Origin: SHVZ01 sp041906305
Lineage (GTDB): Bacteria; Pseudomonadota; Alphaproteobacteria; SHVZ01
NCBI GenBank assembly: GCA_041906305.1
Contig: JAYRJL010000006.1
Coordinates: 124,001-188,000 of the forward strand
Direction of reading: 5' to 3'
Length of the DNA stretch: 64,000 bases
The translations under genes and the position numbers were made by a program. The notes below the pieces were generated by a model. That model saw only the letters and a program-made list of their open reading frames with translations. It was not told where the DNA came from and ran no database searches. Below, piece by piece: positions 1-8,704 of the stretch (position 1 is the stretch's first letter; each line of letters opens with the position of its first letter).

Positions 1-521
1 CCGATCTCGACCTGATCTACACGCTCTTCCTCCACAACATCGGCTTCGCCGATCAGGCCGCCCGGGTCGACCATATCCGCGGCCGCTTTGATCATGTCGC
101 GCCCTATCTCGGCGACGGCCAGTTCGACATCGTCTACATCGACGGCTCGCACTACTACGCCGACGTGGTGCACGACATCGCGCAGGCCAAGCGGCTGGTC
201 CGCGACGGCGGCCTGATCTGCGGCGACGACCTGGAGCACCAGCTCGCCGACGTCGACGCCGGCTTCGTCAAGGCGAACATCGGCAAGGACTACGCGCGGG
301 ACCCGCAGGGACGCGGCATGCACCCGGGCGTTACGCTGGCGGTGGCCGAGGCCTTCGGCAGGGTCGCCGACTACTCCGGCTTCTGGATCATGCGCCGCGA
401 GGGCGATCGCTTCGTCGAGGTCGGGCTGCACCAGACCCAGGTCTTCATCCCGAGCCACCTCCGGGACGAGGACAAGCAGTCGGTCTATGCCTGGATGAAG
501 CAGAGCGGGATTTTCGGCTGA
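1..521 (+). CDS. class I SAM-dependent methyltransferase, 3' part only
   Basis: The frame is open from the first bases of the window and stops at 519-521, leaving about 172 residues of the C-terminal part of a protein that begins upstream. The visible part carries FDIVYIDGSHYYADVV followed by a hydrophobic strand and GGLICGDDLE. This is the usual post-motif-I layout of class I methyltransferases of the Methyltransf_24 type, where the DGxH segment follows the SAM-binding site. The SAM-binding GxGxG loop itself lies outside the window. The substrate cannot be told; relatives act on small molecules or sugars. The next gene starts 89 bases downstream, so co-transcription is uncertain. Confidence 0.75.
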   Translation, partial: DLDLIYTLFLHNIGFADQAARVDHIRGRFDHVAPYLGDGQFDIVYIDGSHYYADVVHDIAQAKRLVRDGGLICGDDLEHQLADVDAGFVKANIGKDYARDPQGRGMHPGVTLAVAEAFGRVADYSGFWIMRREGDRFVEVGLHQTQVFIPSHLRDEDKQSVYAWMKQSGIFG

Positions 522-610
522 AGTTTCCCGGAAGCCCCGGCTTTCGTTGACGGAAGCGGACCCCGCCCCCTAACCTTGGCGCCGGAATTTCCCGCGAAAG
601 GCGCCTCGAG

Positions 611-1546
611 ATGAAGACCTCGCCCGTGAAGCCGGCCGATCTGGCCCAGTCCGTGCTCGCCGTGCCGCCGCTGGCGCGCCACCCGGACCTCTCCCTCGAC
701 CGGGTCGCCAACGCGAAGCTGATCAAGCACATCGAGGCCGGCGGCATCCGCACCATGATGTATGGCGGCAACGCCAACTTCTATCACGTGGGCGCCTACG
801 AGCTCGCCGGCATCCTCGACTTCCTCGCCGAGACCGCCGGTGAGAACACCTGGATGATCCCGTCGATCGGCCCCGACTACGGCAAGATGATCGACCAGGT
901 CGATATCATGCGCAGCCGCGCCTTCCCGACCGCGATGGTGCTGCCGCAGTTCGCGCCGATCTCGATCGAGGGCACCGCCGCTGGCCTTCGCCGCGTCGCC
1001 GATCGCTTCGGCCGCCCGCTGATACTCTACATCAAGGACGAGGGCCGGGTGACGGCCGACGGCGTCGCCCGCCTGTTCGAGGACGGCGTGCTCTGCGGCG
1101 TGAAGTACGCGATCCCGCGTGCCAACCCGGCCGAGGACGCGCTCCTCAAGGACCTCGTCGCGCGGATCGGCAACGACCGCATCGTCAGCGGCATGGGCGA
1201 GCGCCCGGCCATCGCGCACCTCAAGGAGTTCAAGCTGGCGGCCTTCACCTCGGGCCTCGTCTGCATCGCGCCCCGCACCTCGAACTCGCTGCTGGCGGCG
1301 ATCCGACGCGGCGACTGGGCCGAGGCCGAGCGCATCCGCCAGATCTTCGTTCCCGGCGAGGACCTGCGCGAGAAGCACGGCTTCATCCCGGTCCTGCACG
1401 ATGCCGTCACCTTCTCCGGCATCGCCGACATGGGCCGCATGCTGCCGCTGCTCTCGAACACGCCGGAGGCTATCCACGCGCCGGTGCGGAAGCTCGCCAG
1501 CGACATGGTCGCGGCCGAGGCCAAGCTGACGCAGAAGGCCGCCTGA
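611..1546 (+). CDS. dihydrodipicolinate synthase (DapA) family lyase/dehydratase
   Basis: This 311-residue protein is a class I aldolase-fold enzyme of the DHDPS/N-acetylneuraminate lyase family. The Schiff-base lysine is K165 in CGVKYAI and the partner tyrosine is Y140 in LILYIKDEG, at about the family spacing. The family's GTTGE loop is replaced by YGGNANFY near residues 51-58, so true DapA activity in lysine synthesis is unlikely. The gene overlaps the uronate dehydrogenase-like gene by one base (TGATG) and is followed by a glycerate 2-kinase. A role in sugar-acid breakdown, such as a keto-deoxy-aldarate dehydratase or aldolase, is therefore inferred. A hydroxyproline-pathway deaminase is an alternative, because a hydroxyproline epimerase lies 13 kb away. 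Confidence 0.85.
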   Translation: MKTSPVKPADLAQSVLAVPPLARHPDLSLDRVANAKLIKHIEAGGIRTMMYGGNANFYHVGAYELAGILDFLAETAGENTWMIPSIGPDYGKMIDQVDIMRSRAFPTAMVLPQFAPISIEGTAAGLRRVADRFGRPLILYIKDEGRVTADGVARLFEDGVLCGVKYAIPRANPAEDALLKDLVARIGNDRIVSGMGERPAIAHLKEFKLAAFTSGLVCIAPRTSNSLLAAIRRGDWAEAERIRQIFVPGEDLREKHGFIPVLHDAVTFSGIADMGRMLPLLSNTPEAIHAPVRKLASDMVAAEAKLTQKAA

Positions 1547-2352
1547 TGGCCGCGTCCGACAAGCCGATCCTGCTGACGGGCGCCGCCGGCGCGCTCGGCC
1601 GCTGGCTCCGCCCGCGCCTGGTCGAGAAGTACGGGAAGCTCCGCGTCTCCGACAAGGTCGACCCGGCGCCGCTCGGCAAGGGCGAGGAGTCGGTGATCGC
1701 CGACATCTCGAACTTCGAGCAGGTCTCGCGCGCGGTCGCCGGCTGCGGCGCGATCATCCACTTCGGCGCCTACTCGATCGAGGCCAAGTGGGAGACGATC
1801 CTTCCGGCCAACATCGTCGGCACCTACAACGTCTATGAGGCGGCGCGCCTGCACGGCGTGAAGCGCATCGTCTTCGCCTCGTCCAACCACGCGATCGGCT
1901 TCCACGAGGTGACGACGAAGCTGGACGCGGACTCGCTGCAGAAGCCGGACGGCTACTACGGCGTCGCCAAGGCGTTCGGCGAGAACATGGGCAGCATGTA
2001 CGTCGACAAGTTCGGCTTCGAGGTCGCGTGCCTGCGTATCGGCTCGGCGCTGCCGGAGCCGAAGGATCCGCGCCATCTCTCGACCTGGCTCAGCTATCCG
2101 GACCTTTTCCGGCTGGTCACCGCCTGCCTGGATTCGACGAAGCTCAAATTCGCCGTCCTTTACGGCATGTCCAAGAACACGCGGAGCTGGTGGGACAACT
2201 CGAAGGTGCCGGAGGTCGACTACCGGCCCGAGGACAACGCCGAGGACTATGCCGCGCAGATCCTGAGCCACGGCGACAACCGCGATCCGAAGGCTCCCTC
2301 GACCCGCTTCATGGGCGGGCCGTACTGCGACATCGACTACCTCAAGCGCTGA
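1546..2352 (+). CDS. udh: NAD-dependent uronate dehydrogenase-like SDR protein
   Basis: This 268-residue extended short-chain dehydrogenase has the Rossmann loop TGAAGALG (residues 11-18) and the catalytic YGVAK (Y138, K142). Segments such as IVFASSNHAIGF, ENxxxMYxDKFG and a LSTWLSYPD-like stretch closely follow remembered bacterial uronate dehydrogenases, which oxidise glucuronate or galacturonate to aldaro-lactones with NAD. It overlaps the DapA-like gene by one base. It is followed by glycerate 2-kinase, which fits oxidative hexuronate catabolism ending in pyruvate and glycerate. The exact sugar is not provable from sequence, and other sugar dehydrogenases of the same subfamily remain possible. 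Confidence 0.78.
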   Translation: MAASDKPILLTGAAGALGRWLRPRLVEKYGKLRVSDKVDPAPLGKGEESVIADISNFEQVSRAVAGCGAIIHFGAYSIEAKWETILPANIVGTYNVYEAARLHGVKRIVFASSNHAIGFHEVTTKLDADSLQKPDGYYGVAKAFGENMGSMYVDKFGFEVACLRIGSALPEPKDPRHLSTWLSYPDLFRLVTACLDSTKLKFAVLYGMSKNTRSWWDNSKVPEVDYRPEDNAEDYAAQILSHGDNRDPKAPSTRFMGGPYCDIDYLKR

Positions 2353-2359
2353 CGCGTTT

Positions 2360-2377
2360 CTCCTCCCTCGGGAGGAG
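2360..2377 (+). promoter_or_regulatory. hairpin covering the ribosome binding site of the glycerate kinase gene
   Basis: CTCCTCC-CTCG-GGAGGAG forms a perfect 7-bp stem with a four-base loop. Its 3' arm is the purine-rich Shine-Dalgarno sequence that sits 11 bases before the ATG at 2389. Folding would hide the binding site, so translation of the kinase may depend on ribosomes arriving from the upstream gene. It is not followed by a T-run, so it is not a terminator. The regulatory role is inferred. Confidence 0.45.
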
Positions 2378-2388
2378 GCACATCCTCG

Positions 2389-3648
2389 ATGACTGATCCC
2401 CGCCCCCTCCTCCGCGCAATGTTCGATGCGGCGCTGGCCGCCGCCGATCCGGCGAAGGCGGTGCCGGCGCACCTGCCGAAGCCACCCAAGGGCCGCACCA
2501 TCGTCGTCGGCGCCGGCAAGGCGGCGGCCTCGATGGCGAAGGCGGTCGAGGACAACTGGCCCGGACCGCTGTCGGGTCTGGTCGTCACCCGCTACGGCCA
2601 TGGCGTGCCCTGCAAGCGCATCGAGGTGGTCGAGGCCGCCCATCCGGTCCCGGACGCGAAGGGGCGCGAGGCGGCGCAGCACATCCTCGATTCCGTGAAG
2701 GATCTCTCCAGCGACGACCTCGTGCTGGCGCTGATTTCGGGAGGCGGCTCCGCGCTTCTCGTGCTGCCAGCCGATGGCGTCAGCCTCGAGGACAAGCGCG
2801 CGGTGACCTCGGCGCTGCTCAAGTCCGGCGCCGCCATCGACGAGATGAACACGGTGCGCAAGCACCTCTCCGGCATCAAGGGCGGACGCCTCGCCTCGAT
2901 GGCCTTCCCGGCCGAGGTGGTGACCTTGGCGATCTCGGACGTTCCCGGCGACTCGGCCTCGGTGATCGCTTCCGGCCCGACCGTGCCCGATCCGTCGACC
3001 TATGCCGATGCGCGCGCCGTGCTGGAGAAGTATTCCATCGCCCCGCCCGACAGCATTGCGCGCCGCTTCTCAGGCGCGACCGACGAGACGCCGAAGCCCG
3101 GTGACAAGCGGCTCGAACGCTCCCGCTACATGATGATCGCCCGCCCGCTCGCCTCGCTCGAAGCCGCCGCCGCGATCGCCCGCGCCGCCGGCATCACGCC
3201 CGTGATCCTCGGCGATGCGCTCGAAGGCGAGTCCCGCGAGGTCGCCAAGGTGATGGCGGGCATCGCCCGATCGGCCGCCCTTCACGGAACGCCGGGCAAG
3301 CCGCCGGTGGTGCTGCTCTCCGGCGGCGAGACCACCGTCACCGTCCGCGGCAAGGGCCGGGGCGGCCGCAACGCCGAATTCCTGCTGGCGCTCGCCGTGG
3401 CGCTCGGCGGCGACCCGCGCATCTCCGCGATCGCCTGCGATACCGACGGCATCGACGGCAGCGAGGAAAACGCCGGCGCGCTGCTGCTGCCCGACACGCT
3501 CGCCCGCGCCGAGAAGCTCGGCCTCGACGCCAAGGCACGCCTCGCCGACAATGACGGCTACGGCTTCTTCTCAGGCCTCGGCGACCTGGTCGTCTCGGGT
3601 CCGACCCTCACCAACGTCAACGACTTCCGCGCCGTCCTGATTCTCTAG
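2389..3648 (+). CDS. glycerate 2-kinase (MOFRL/TtuD family)
   Basis: The 419-residue product belongs to the GckA/TtuD family, which phosphorylates glycerate at position 2 with ATP and feeds lower glycolysis. It has the N-terminal half with VVGAGKAAASMA, the LALISGGGSALL loop and NTVRKHLSGIKGG, all family hallmarks. The C-terminal MOFRL half contains LLSGGETTVT and GRGGRNAEFLLALA, then DTDGIDG. Length is normal. It follows the uronate dehydrogenase-like gene by 36 bases, with a strong GGAGGAGG ribosome site inside a hairpin. Glycerate is the expected product of aldarate cleavage, so the neighbours and the function agree. Confidence 0.92.
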   Translation: MTDPRPLLRAMFDAALAAADPAKAVPAHLPKPPKGRTIVVGAGKAAASMAKAVEDNWPGPLSGLVVTRYGHGVPCKRIEVVEAAHPVPDAKGREAAQHILDSVKDLSSDDLVLALISGGGSALLVLPADGVSLEDKRAVTSALLKSGAAIDEMNTVRKHLSGIKGGRLASMAFPAEVVTLAISDVPGDSASVIASGPTVPDPSTYADARAVLEKYSIAPPDSIARRFSGATDETPKPGDKRLERSRYMMIARPLASLEAAAAIARAAGITPVILGDALEGESREVAKVMAGIARSAALHGTPGKPPVVLLSGGETTVTVRGKGRGGRNAEFLLALAVALGGDPRISAIACDTDGIDGSEENAGALLLPDTLARAEKLGLDAKARLADNDGYGFFSGLGDLVVSGPTLTNVNDFRAVLIL

Positions 3649-3660
3649 GAGTTCTTCCCG

Positions 3661-4650
3661 ATGGACCTGTTGATTGCCGGCGGCACCCAGTTCGTGGGCC
3701 GCCACATCGTCGAGACCGCGCTCAAGCGCGGCCACAAGGTGACGCTGCTGAATCGCGGCCAGTCGGGCCAGGGCCTGTTCCCGGGCGTCGAGCGCCTGAC
3801 CGCCGATCGCACGGTCGACGTCTCGGTGGTGAAGGGCCGGAAGTTCGATTCCTGCATCGACGTGTCGGGCTACTTCCATCGCCATGTGCGCATGCTGGCC
3901 GAGGCGGTGAAGGCGACGGTGCCGCATTTCTGCTTCGTCTCGACGATCTCGGTCTATGCCGACTGGCGGCCGAGCCCGGCGATCGACGAGACCTTCGACC
4001 TCGCCAAGACCGAGACGCCCGACCATGAGGTCCGCGACGGCAAGGACTACGGCGCGCTCAAGGTCCTGGCCGAGAATGCGGCGAAGGCGGTCTATGGCGA
4101 CGGCACGCTGATCATCCGCCCGGGCCTGATCGTCGGCCCCGGCGACCACACCAACCGCTTCACCTACTGGCCGACCCGCTTGCACGAGGGCGGCGAGGTG
4201 CTGGCACCGGGGCCGAAGGAACGGCTGGTCCAGTTCATCGACGTCCGAGACCTCGCAGCCTTCATCGTCTCCATGGTCGAGAAGAAGGCCGGCGGCACCT
4301 ACAACGCGACCGGGCCCGAGGCGAAGATGAGCATGGGCGACATGCTCGACCAGATCCAGAAGGCGATCGGCTCCAGCGCGAAGCTCACCTGGGTCGAACC
4401 GAAGCTGCTCACCGACAACGGCGTCGTGGCTTATACCGAGATGCCGCTGTGGCTGCCGGAATCGGAGAAGCGGCCGCTGTTCGCCTCGATCTCGAACGCC
4501 AAGGCGATCGCGGCGGGTCTCCGCTACCGGCCCTTCGCCGAGACCGCGAAGGACACGCTGGCCTGGTGGAAGAGCGAGAAGACTCCGCCTCAGGGCACCG
4601 CGCTCAAGCGCGAGAAGGAACGCGAGATTCTGTCCAAGGCGAAGAAGTAA
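3661..4650 (+). CDS. NAD-dependent epimerase/dehydratase family protein
   Basis: This 329-residue extended SDR protein has the nucleotide-binding loop GGTQFVG (residues 7-13), a serine/threonine in FVSTISVYA near 93-100, and the catalytic YGALK (Y130, K134). The C-terminal half has the usual substrate lid with VQFIDVRDLAAFIV. It resembles isoflavone-reductase/atypical SDR proteins often annotated as nucleoside-diphosphate-sugar epimerases, but no substrate is evident. It starts 12 bases after the glycerate kinase stop and probably belongs to the same transcript. Its product could act on the same sugar acids or be unrelated. Confidence 0.82.
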   Translation: MDLLIAGGTQFVGRHIVETALKRGHKVTLLNRGQSGQGLFPGVERLTADRTVDVSVVKGRKFDSCIDVSGYFHRHVRMLAEAVKATVPHFCFVSTISVYADWRPSPAIDETFDLAKTETPDHEVRDGKDYGALKVLAENAAKAVYGDGTLIIRPGLIVGPGDHTNRFTYWPTRLHEGGEVLAPGPKERLVQFIDVRDLAAFIVSMVEKKAGGTYNATGPEAKMSMGDMLDQIQKAIGSSAKLTWVEPKLLTDNGVVAYTEMPLWLPESEKRPLFASISNAKAIAAGLRYRPFAETAKDTLAWWKSEKTPPQGTALKREKEREILSKAKK

Positions 4651-4664
4651 CCGGAGACGGGCCG

Positions 4665-5369
4665 ATGCTCACGCGACGCCTCTTCTGCGGCTGCCTCGCC
4701 GGCTTCGCCTTCGCGTCCGCGACCGCGCATGCCCAGACCAACGACGCCTGCGCGGTCGTCACCCGCGATCGCCAGCGGGGCATGTCGCCCGACGCGGCCC
4801 TGGCCGCGCTCCGCGACGGCAACGAGCGCGTGCTCAGGGGAGCGCCCCGCAACTGCGACCGGGTCGGCCAGGCCAAGGCCTCTGCCTCGGGCCAGGCGCC
4901 GATCGCCGCCGTGCTTGGCTGCATCGACTCGCGCGTGGTGCCGGAACTCGCCTTCGACCAGGGCATCGGCGACGTCTTCACCGCACGCGTCGCCGGCAAC
5001 TTCGCCAACGTCGACATCATCGGCAGCCTCGAATTCGCGACCAAGGTCACGGGTGCCAAGGCGATCGTCGTGCTGGGCCACAACGACTGCGGCGCGATCA
5101 AGGGCGCGGTCGACCACGTGAAGCTCGGCAACATCACCGCGATGCTCAAGAACTTCGAGCCGGCGGTTCAGGCCGTCCGCAAATCGGACGGGGCGTTCGA
5201 CTCGAAGAACGCCGCCCTCGTCCAGAAGGTTGCCGAGACCAACGTCCGCCTGACGGCACGCAGCCTCACGCGGCGCAGCAAGATCCTGAAGGAGCAAGTC
5301 GAGAAGGGCGAGATCAGGATCGCCGGCGCGATGCACGACCTCGCGACCGGGAAAGTCGTCTGGCTCTGA
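4665..5369 (+). CDS. exported beta-class carbonic anhydrase
   Basis: The 234-residue product begins with TRRLFCGCLAG and a hydrophobic run ending in AHA, a signal peptide with a twin-arginine-like start. The mature part is a beta-carbonic anhydrase that interconverts CO2 and bicarbonate. Zinc ligands are C86, H139 and C142, and the D88/R90 pair is seen in CIDSR. The ATG at 4665 was chosen because it gives the signal peptide and has GGAG about nine bases before it. The frame is open further upstream, but that part overlaps the preceding gene. It is the last gene of the plus-strand run and meets the next minus-strand gene with one base between stops. A periplasmic location is inferred from the leader. 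Confidence 0.9.
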   Translation: MLTRRLFCGCLAGFAFASATAHAQTNDACAVVTRDRQRGMSPDAALAALRDGNERVLRGAPRNCDRVGQAKASASGQAPIAAVLGCIDSRVVPELAFDQGIGDVFTARVAGNFANVDIIGSLEFATKVTGAKAIVVLGHNDCGAIKGAVDHVKLGNITAMLKNFEPAVQAVRKSDGAFDSKNAALVQKVAETNVRLTARSLTRRSKILKEQVEKGEIRIAGAMHDLATGKVVWL

Positions 5370-5370
5370 C

Positions 5371-5889
5371 CTAGATCCCGCCGCCGATCGAGGCGCCGCC
5401 CTTGACCGCGAAGGGCGAGGCGAAGGCGGCCCAGCCGGCGGGCAACTCCAGCTTCACCTCGGCGATCTCGACCGAGATGTCTTTGGGCGTCAGCCGGCAG
5501 ATGACGCCGCTCACCGTATCCACGGTCGCGACGTCGAGGCGCACGCCCGACCTGTCGCGTTCGAGCCTCTCGAGGCTCTCGGCCGTGAACTTCTCGACGA
5601 TGATGCGGAAGTCGGCACAGACGGCGCCGCTCGGCCGCTGCTCGTTGAGCCCCTTGCCCAGCAGCACCTGGTGGCCGTTGCTCGGCGTGAAGCGGACCTG
5701 GGTCAGGAAGCCGCCGCCATAGACCGCGACATAGTCGATCGCGAGCCGGCCCGGCGTGTAGTCGGCCGGGTACCCGATCTTCGAGTCGATGAAGGCGCCG
5801 GCCGAGGTCGAGGCGGCATCGCCAGTGAAGCGCTCGGCGGCTGAGGCCGGGAGCGCCAGCAGCACCAGGAGGGCCGCGACGATGCGCAT
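5371..5889 (-). CDS. exported protein of unknown function
   Basis: The 172-residue product opens with MRIVAALLVLLALPASAAE, a clear Sec signal peptide with an ASA cleavage site, so a small periplasmic protein is expected. The remainder looks beta-rich, with two cysteines (GAVCADF and GVICRL) that could form a disulfide. It ends in a glycine-rich tail. I do not recognise a family. It lies 19 bases downstream of the TPP enzyme on the same strand and probably shares its transcript. The ribosome site is weak, which fits translation coupled to the upstream gene. Confidence 0.7.
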   Translation of the reverse strand: MRIVAALLVLLALPASAAERFTGDAASTSAGAFIDSKIGYPADYTPGRLAIDYVAVYGGGFLTQVRFTPSNGHQVLLGKGLNEQRPSGAVCADFRIIVEKFTAESLERLERDRSGVRLDVATVDTVSGVICRLTPKDISVEIAEVKLELPAGWAAFASPFAVKGGASIGGGI

Positions 5890-5908
5890 GAGGCCAAGGC
5901 TAGCAGCC

Positions 5909-7543
5909 TCACTTGGCCGGCGCCAGCGCGCTCAGGGTGGTGAAGGCCGAGATGTGCTCGAGGCTCGAGCGGACGTCGATCACCGCCGGCCCCTTGGCCG
6001 CCAGCGCCTGCGCCACCATGGCGGCGGAGTCGGCGGATTTTGTCAGGTTCAGACCCGTCGCGCCGAAGGATCGCGCGAGCGCCGCGAAGTCCGGGTTCAC
6101 CAGCTCGGTCGCGCTGACGCGGCCGGGATAGTGCTTCTCCTGGTGCAGGCGGATCGTGCCGTAGCTGCCGTTGTTCGAGACCATCGCCACGAATCGGCAC
6201 TTGTGGCGGACCGCGGTCGCGAGCTCGGTCCCGGTCATCAGGAAGCCCCCGTCGCCGATCAGCGCCACCACCGGCCGGTCGGGGTAGCGGAGGGACGCCG
6301 CGACCGCCGCCGGCATGCCGAAGCCCATCGCGCCGGCGATAACGCCGAGCAGCTTGTGCTTGCCTGAGAACGGGAAGTGCCTATGCGCCCAGCCGGAGAA
6401 GTTTCCCGCATCCATGATCAGGATCGCGTCGTCGGGAAGCTGGTCGATCAGCGCCACGGTCGGATGGCCGAAGACGACGCCGTCCTTGGCCTCGACCGGC
6501 GTCCACACCGCCTGCTTCGCGTGGCGCCCATGCAGCCGCTCGATCCACTTGGCGCGCGCATCCGCCTTCGCGTTCGAGCGACGCGCCGCCTTGGCGAGCG
6601 CCTCGGTGAAGGCGACCGGATCGGCCGCGATCGAGGCGACCGCCGGATCCGGGAACACATGCACCAACTCCTGCCCCTGCATCGGTAGGCGATAGCCCTG
6701 GCTGGTGACGTCGCCCATGCGCGTGCCGATCGCGACCAGCAGATCGGCCTCACCGACCAGCTTCACCTGGTCCTCCGGCGCCATGTATCCAAGGTGCCCG
6801 CCGAACAGGCGGTGCGTGTTGGGGAAGATGTCCTGCTGCTTGAAGGAGGCGATCACCGGCGTCTCCGACGCCTCGGCGAGCTTCACCAGCGCCGCGCGGC
6901 CGTCGTCGCCGCGAAGCAGGCTGCCGGCGATCACCGCCGGGCGCTCCGCCTTCGCCATCTTCGCCGCGACCTCGGCGATGGTCTCGGCATCCGCATGCGC
7001 CACCGCGACCGGCTTCGGCGCCAGCACCTCGGCCGAGACCTGGTCGAGCAGCATGTCCTCGGGCAGCACGACGACCGTCGGGCCGGGCGTTCCGGATTGC
7101 GCCAGGTGGAAGGCGCGGCGGATCGCTTCGGGCACGCGGTCGCCGTCGGTCACCACCTCGACATGCTTGGCCATGTCGCCGAAGGTCTGGACGTAGTCGA
7201 CTTCCTGGAAGGCGCCGCGGCCGAAGTCCTTGCGCTCGATCTGGCCGATGAACAGCACGAAGGGCACGGCATCCTGCTGCGCCACATGCACCGCGATCGA
7301 GGCATTGGTGGCCCCTGGACCGCGGCTGACGAAAACCACGCCCGGGCGCATCGTCAGCTTGGCGTCGGCCACGCCCATGAAGCCGGCGCCGCCTTCATGG
7401 CGCGCGACCACGACGTCGATCTCCGCACGGTCGACCAGAGCGTCCAGCACCGCGAGATAGCTCTCGCCCGGCACGCAGAAGACGCGGTCGACACCATGGG
7501 CGACGAGGCAGTCGACGAGGAGGTCGGCGGCGCGACGGGTCAT
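5909..7543 (-). CDS. acetolactate synthase-like thiamine-diphosphate enzyme
   Basis: This 544-residue protein has the three-domain layout of the acetohydroxyacid synthase/benzoylformate decarboxylase family. The N-terminal pyrimidine-binding domain has the catalytic glutamate E50 in ARHEGGAGFMG, followed by SRGPGATNA. A central domain follows, then a C-terminal diphosphate-binding domain with the metal motif ALIGDGGFLMTGTEL and downstream NNGSYG. The start at 7543 has AAGGA ahead of it and gives the usual MTRRAADLLVDCL opening. No regulatory subunit gene is next to it, so it is unlikely to be the biosynthetic IlvB. A catabolic decarboxylase, ligase or synthase on an unknown 2-oxo acid is more likely. 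Confidence 0.85.
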   Translation of the reverse strand: MTRRAADLLVDCLVAHGVDRVFCVPGESYLAVLDALVDRAEIDVVVARHEGGAGFMGVADAKLTMRPGVVFVSRGPGATNASIAVHVAQQDAVPFVLFIGQIERKDFGRGAFQEVDYVQTFGDMAKHVEVVTDGDRVPEAIRRAFHLAQSGTPGPTVVVLPEDMLLDQVSAEVLAPKPVAVAHADAETIAEVAAKMAKAERPAVIAGSLLRGDDGRAALVKLAEASETPVIASFKQQDIFPNTHRLFGGHLGYMAPEDQVKLVGEADLLVAIGTRMGDVTSQGYRLPMQGQELVHVFPDPAVASIAADPVAFTEALAKAARRSNAKADARAKWIERLHGRHAKQAVWTPVEAKDGVVFGHPTVALIDQLPDDAILIMDAGNFSGWAHRHFPFSGKHKLLGVIAGAMGFGMPAAVAASLRYPDRPVVALIGDGGFLMTGTELATAVRHKCRFVAMVSNNGSYGTIRLHQEKHYPGRVSATELVNPDFAALARSFGATGLNLTKSADSAAMVAQALAAKGPAVIDVRSSLEHISAFTTLSALAPAK

Positions 7544-7638
7544 GAGCGGTCCTTGGAACACGCGTTAGATGCGAAACGATACGCGAAAGCCTTGCCCACG
7601 GCGACGGGCTCTGAGACCCTTGCCGCCGCTCGGGAGGG

Positions 7639-8694
7639 ATGAAGCGCATGGCACGTTGGAAGCGGCGTCCGGAAGGATCTACCTGGGGGGATTTCGGCCC
7701 CGACGACCAGCTCGGCCGGCTGAACCTGATCACGCCGGAGAAGGTCAAGGAAGGCATCGCCGAGGTGAAGGAAGGAAAGACTTTCTGCCTCTCGCTGCCG
7801 CTGGAGCTTCCCGGCGGCAACGTGCTGAACCCGCGCCGCCACCCGCCCAAGCGCTACGCCACGATCCGCGGCGGCCTCGCCAACTACAACTACCCCTTCC
7901 GTCGCGAGAATCCGGATTGGGTCGACGTCGTCTCCGACGACGCGGTGCTGCTGCACACCCAGTATTCGACCCAGTGGGATTCCTTCGCCCATGTCGGCCA
8001 GGAGTTCGACGCCGACGGCGACGGCGAGGCCGAGCTCGTCTACTACAACGGCTTCCGCGCCGGGACCGACGTCGTGGCGCCGGAGGCGAAGCCCGGCGGC
8101 ATCGCCTGGGATTCGTTCGAAGGATCGGAAGCCCGATCGCTCGGTATCCACAACTTCGCCGTCCACGGCATCCAGGGCCGCGCGGTGATGGTCGATCTCG
8201 AGAAGCACTTCGGCCGTCAGCGGAAGGAGGTCGGCTACGACGATCTCCGCCGCGTCATGGACGCCGACAAGGTCGAGGTGTCCAAGGGCGACATGGTCTG
8301 CTTCTACACGGGCTTCGGCGACGTGATCCTCTCGCTCGGCGGCAAGCCCGACGCGAAGACGCTGGAGACCTCCTGTGCGGTACTCGACGGACGCGACGAC
8401 AGGCTGCTGCAGTGGATCACCGAGTCCGAGGTCGCCGTGCTGATCGCCGACAACTACGCGGTCGAGGCCGTGCCGTCGCGCCCGGCACCGGCCGGATCCG
8501 GCCGCTATCCAGCGATGCCGTTGCACGCGCATTGCCTGTTCAAGCTTGGCGTGCCGCTGGGCGAGATCTGGTTCCTCTCCGAGCTGGCGCTCTGGCTCCG
8601 CAGGGCCGGGCGCTCGCGCTTCCTCCTGACCGCGCCGCCGCTCCGGCTCACCGGCGCCGTCGGCTCTCCGTCCAGCCCCATCGCGACCGTCTGA
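7639..8694 (+). CDS. cyclase family (kynurenine formamidase-like) metal hydrolase
   Basis: The 351-residue product matches the Cyclase/PF04199 family, metal-dependent hydrolases that include bacterial kynurenine formamidase and isatin hydrolase. The signature is TQWDSFAHVG near residues 113-122, the longer-subfamily version of the short-form HxxxHxD metal site. It also has LGIHNFAVHGIQGRAV and KGDMVCFYTGF. It is divergent from the TPP enzyme, with 95 bases between starts, and is followed by an acyl-CoA synthetase 10 bases on. The two probably form a degradation unit for an aromatic or cyclic compound; the substrate is not identifiable. An ATG at 7648 is an equally acceptable start. Confidence 0.83.
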   Translation: MKRMARWKRRPEGSTWGDFGPDDQLGRLNLITPEKVKEGIAEVKEGKTFCLSLPLELPGGNVLNPRRHPPKRYATIRGGLANYNYPFRRENPDWVDVVSDDAVLLHTQYSTQWDSFAHVGQEFDADGDGEAELVYYNGFRAGTDVVAPEAKPGGIAWDSFEGSEARSLGIHNFAVHGIQGRAVMVDLEKHFGRQRKEVGYDDLRRVMDADKVEVSKGDMVCFYTGFGDVILSLGGKPDAKTLETSCAVLDGRDDRLLQWITESEVAVLIADNYAVEAVPSRPAPAGSGRYPAMPLHAHCLFKLGVPLGEIWFLSELALWLRRAGRSRFLLTAPPLRLTGAVGSPSSPIATV

Positions 8695-8704
8695 GGACCT
8701 GCTC

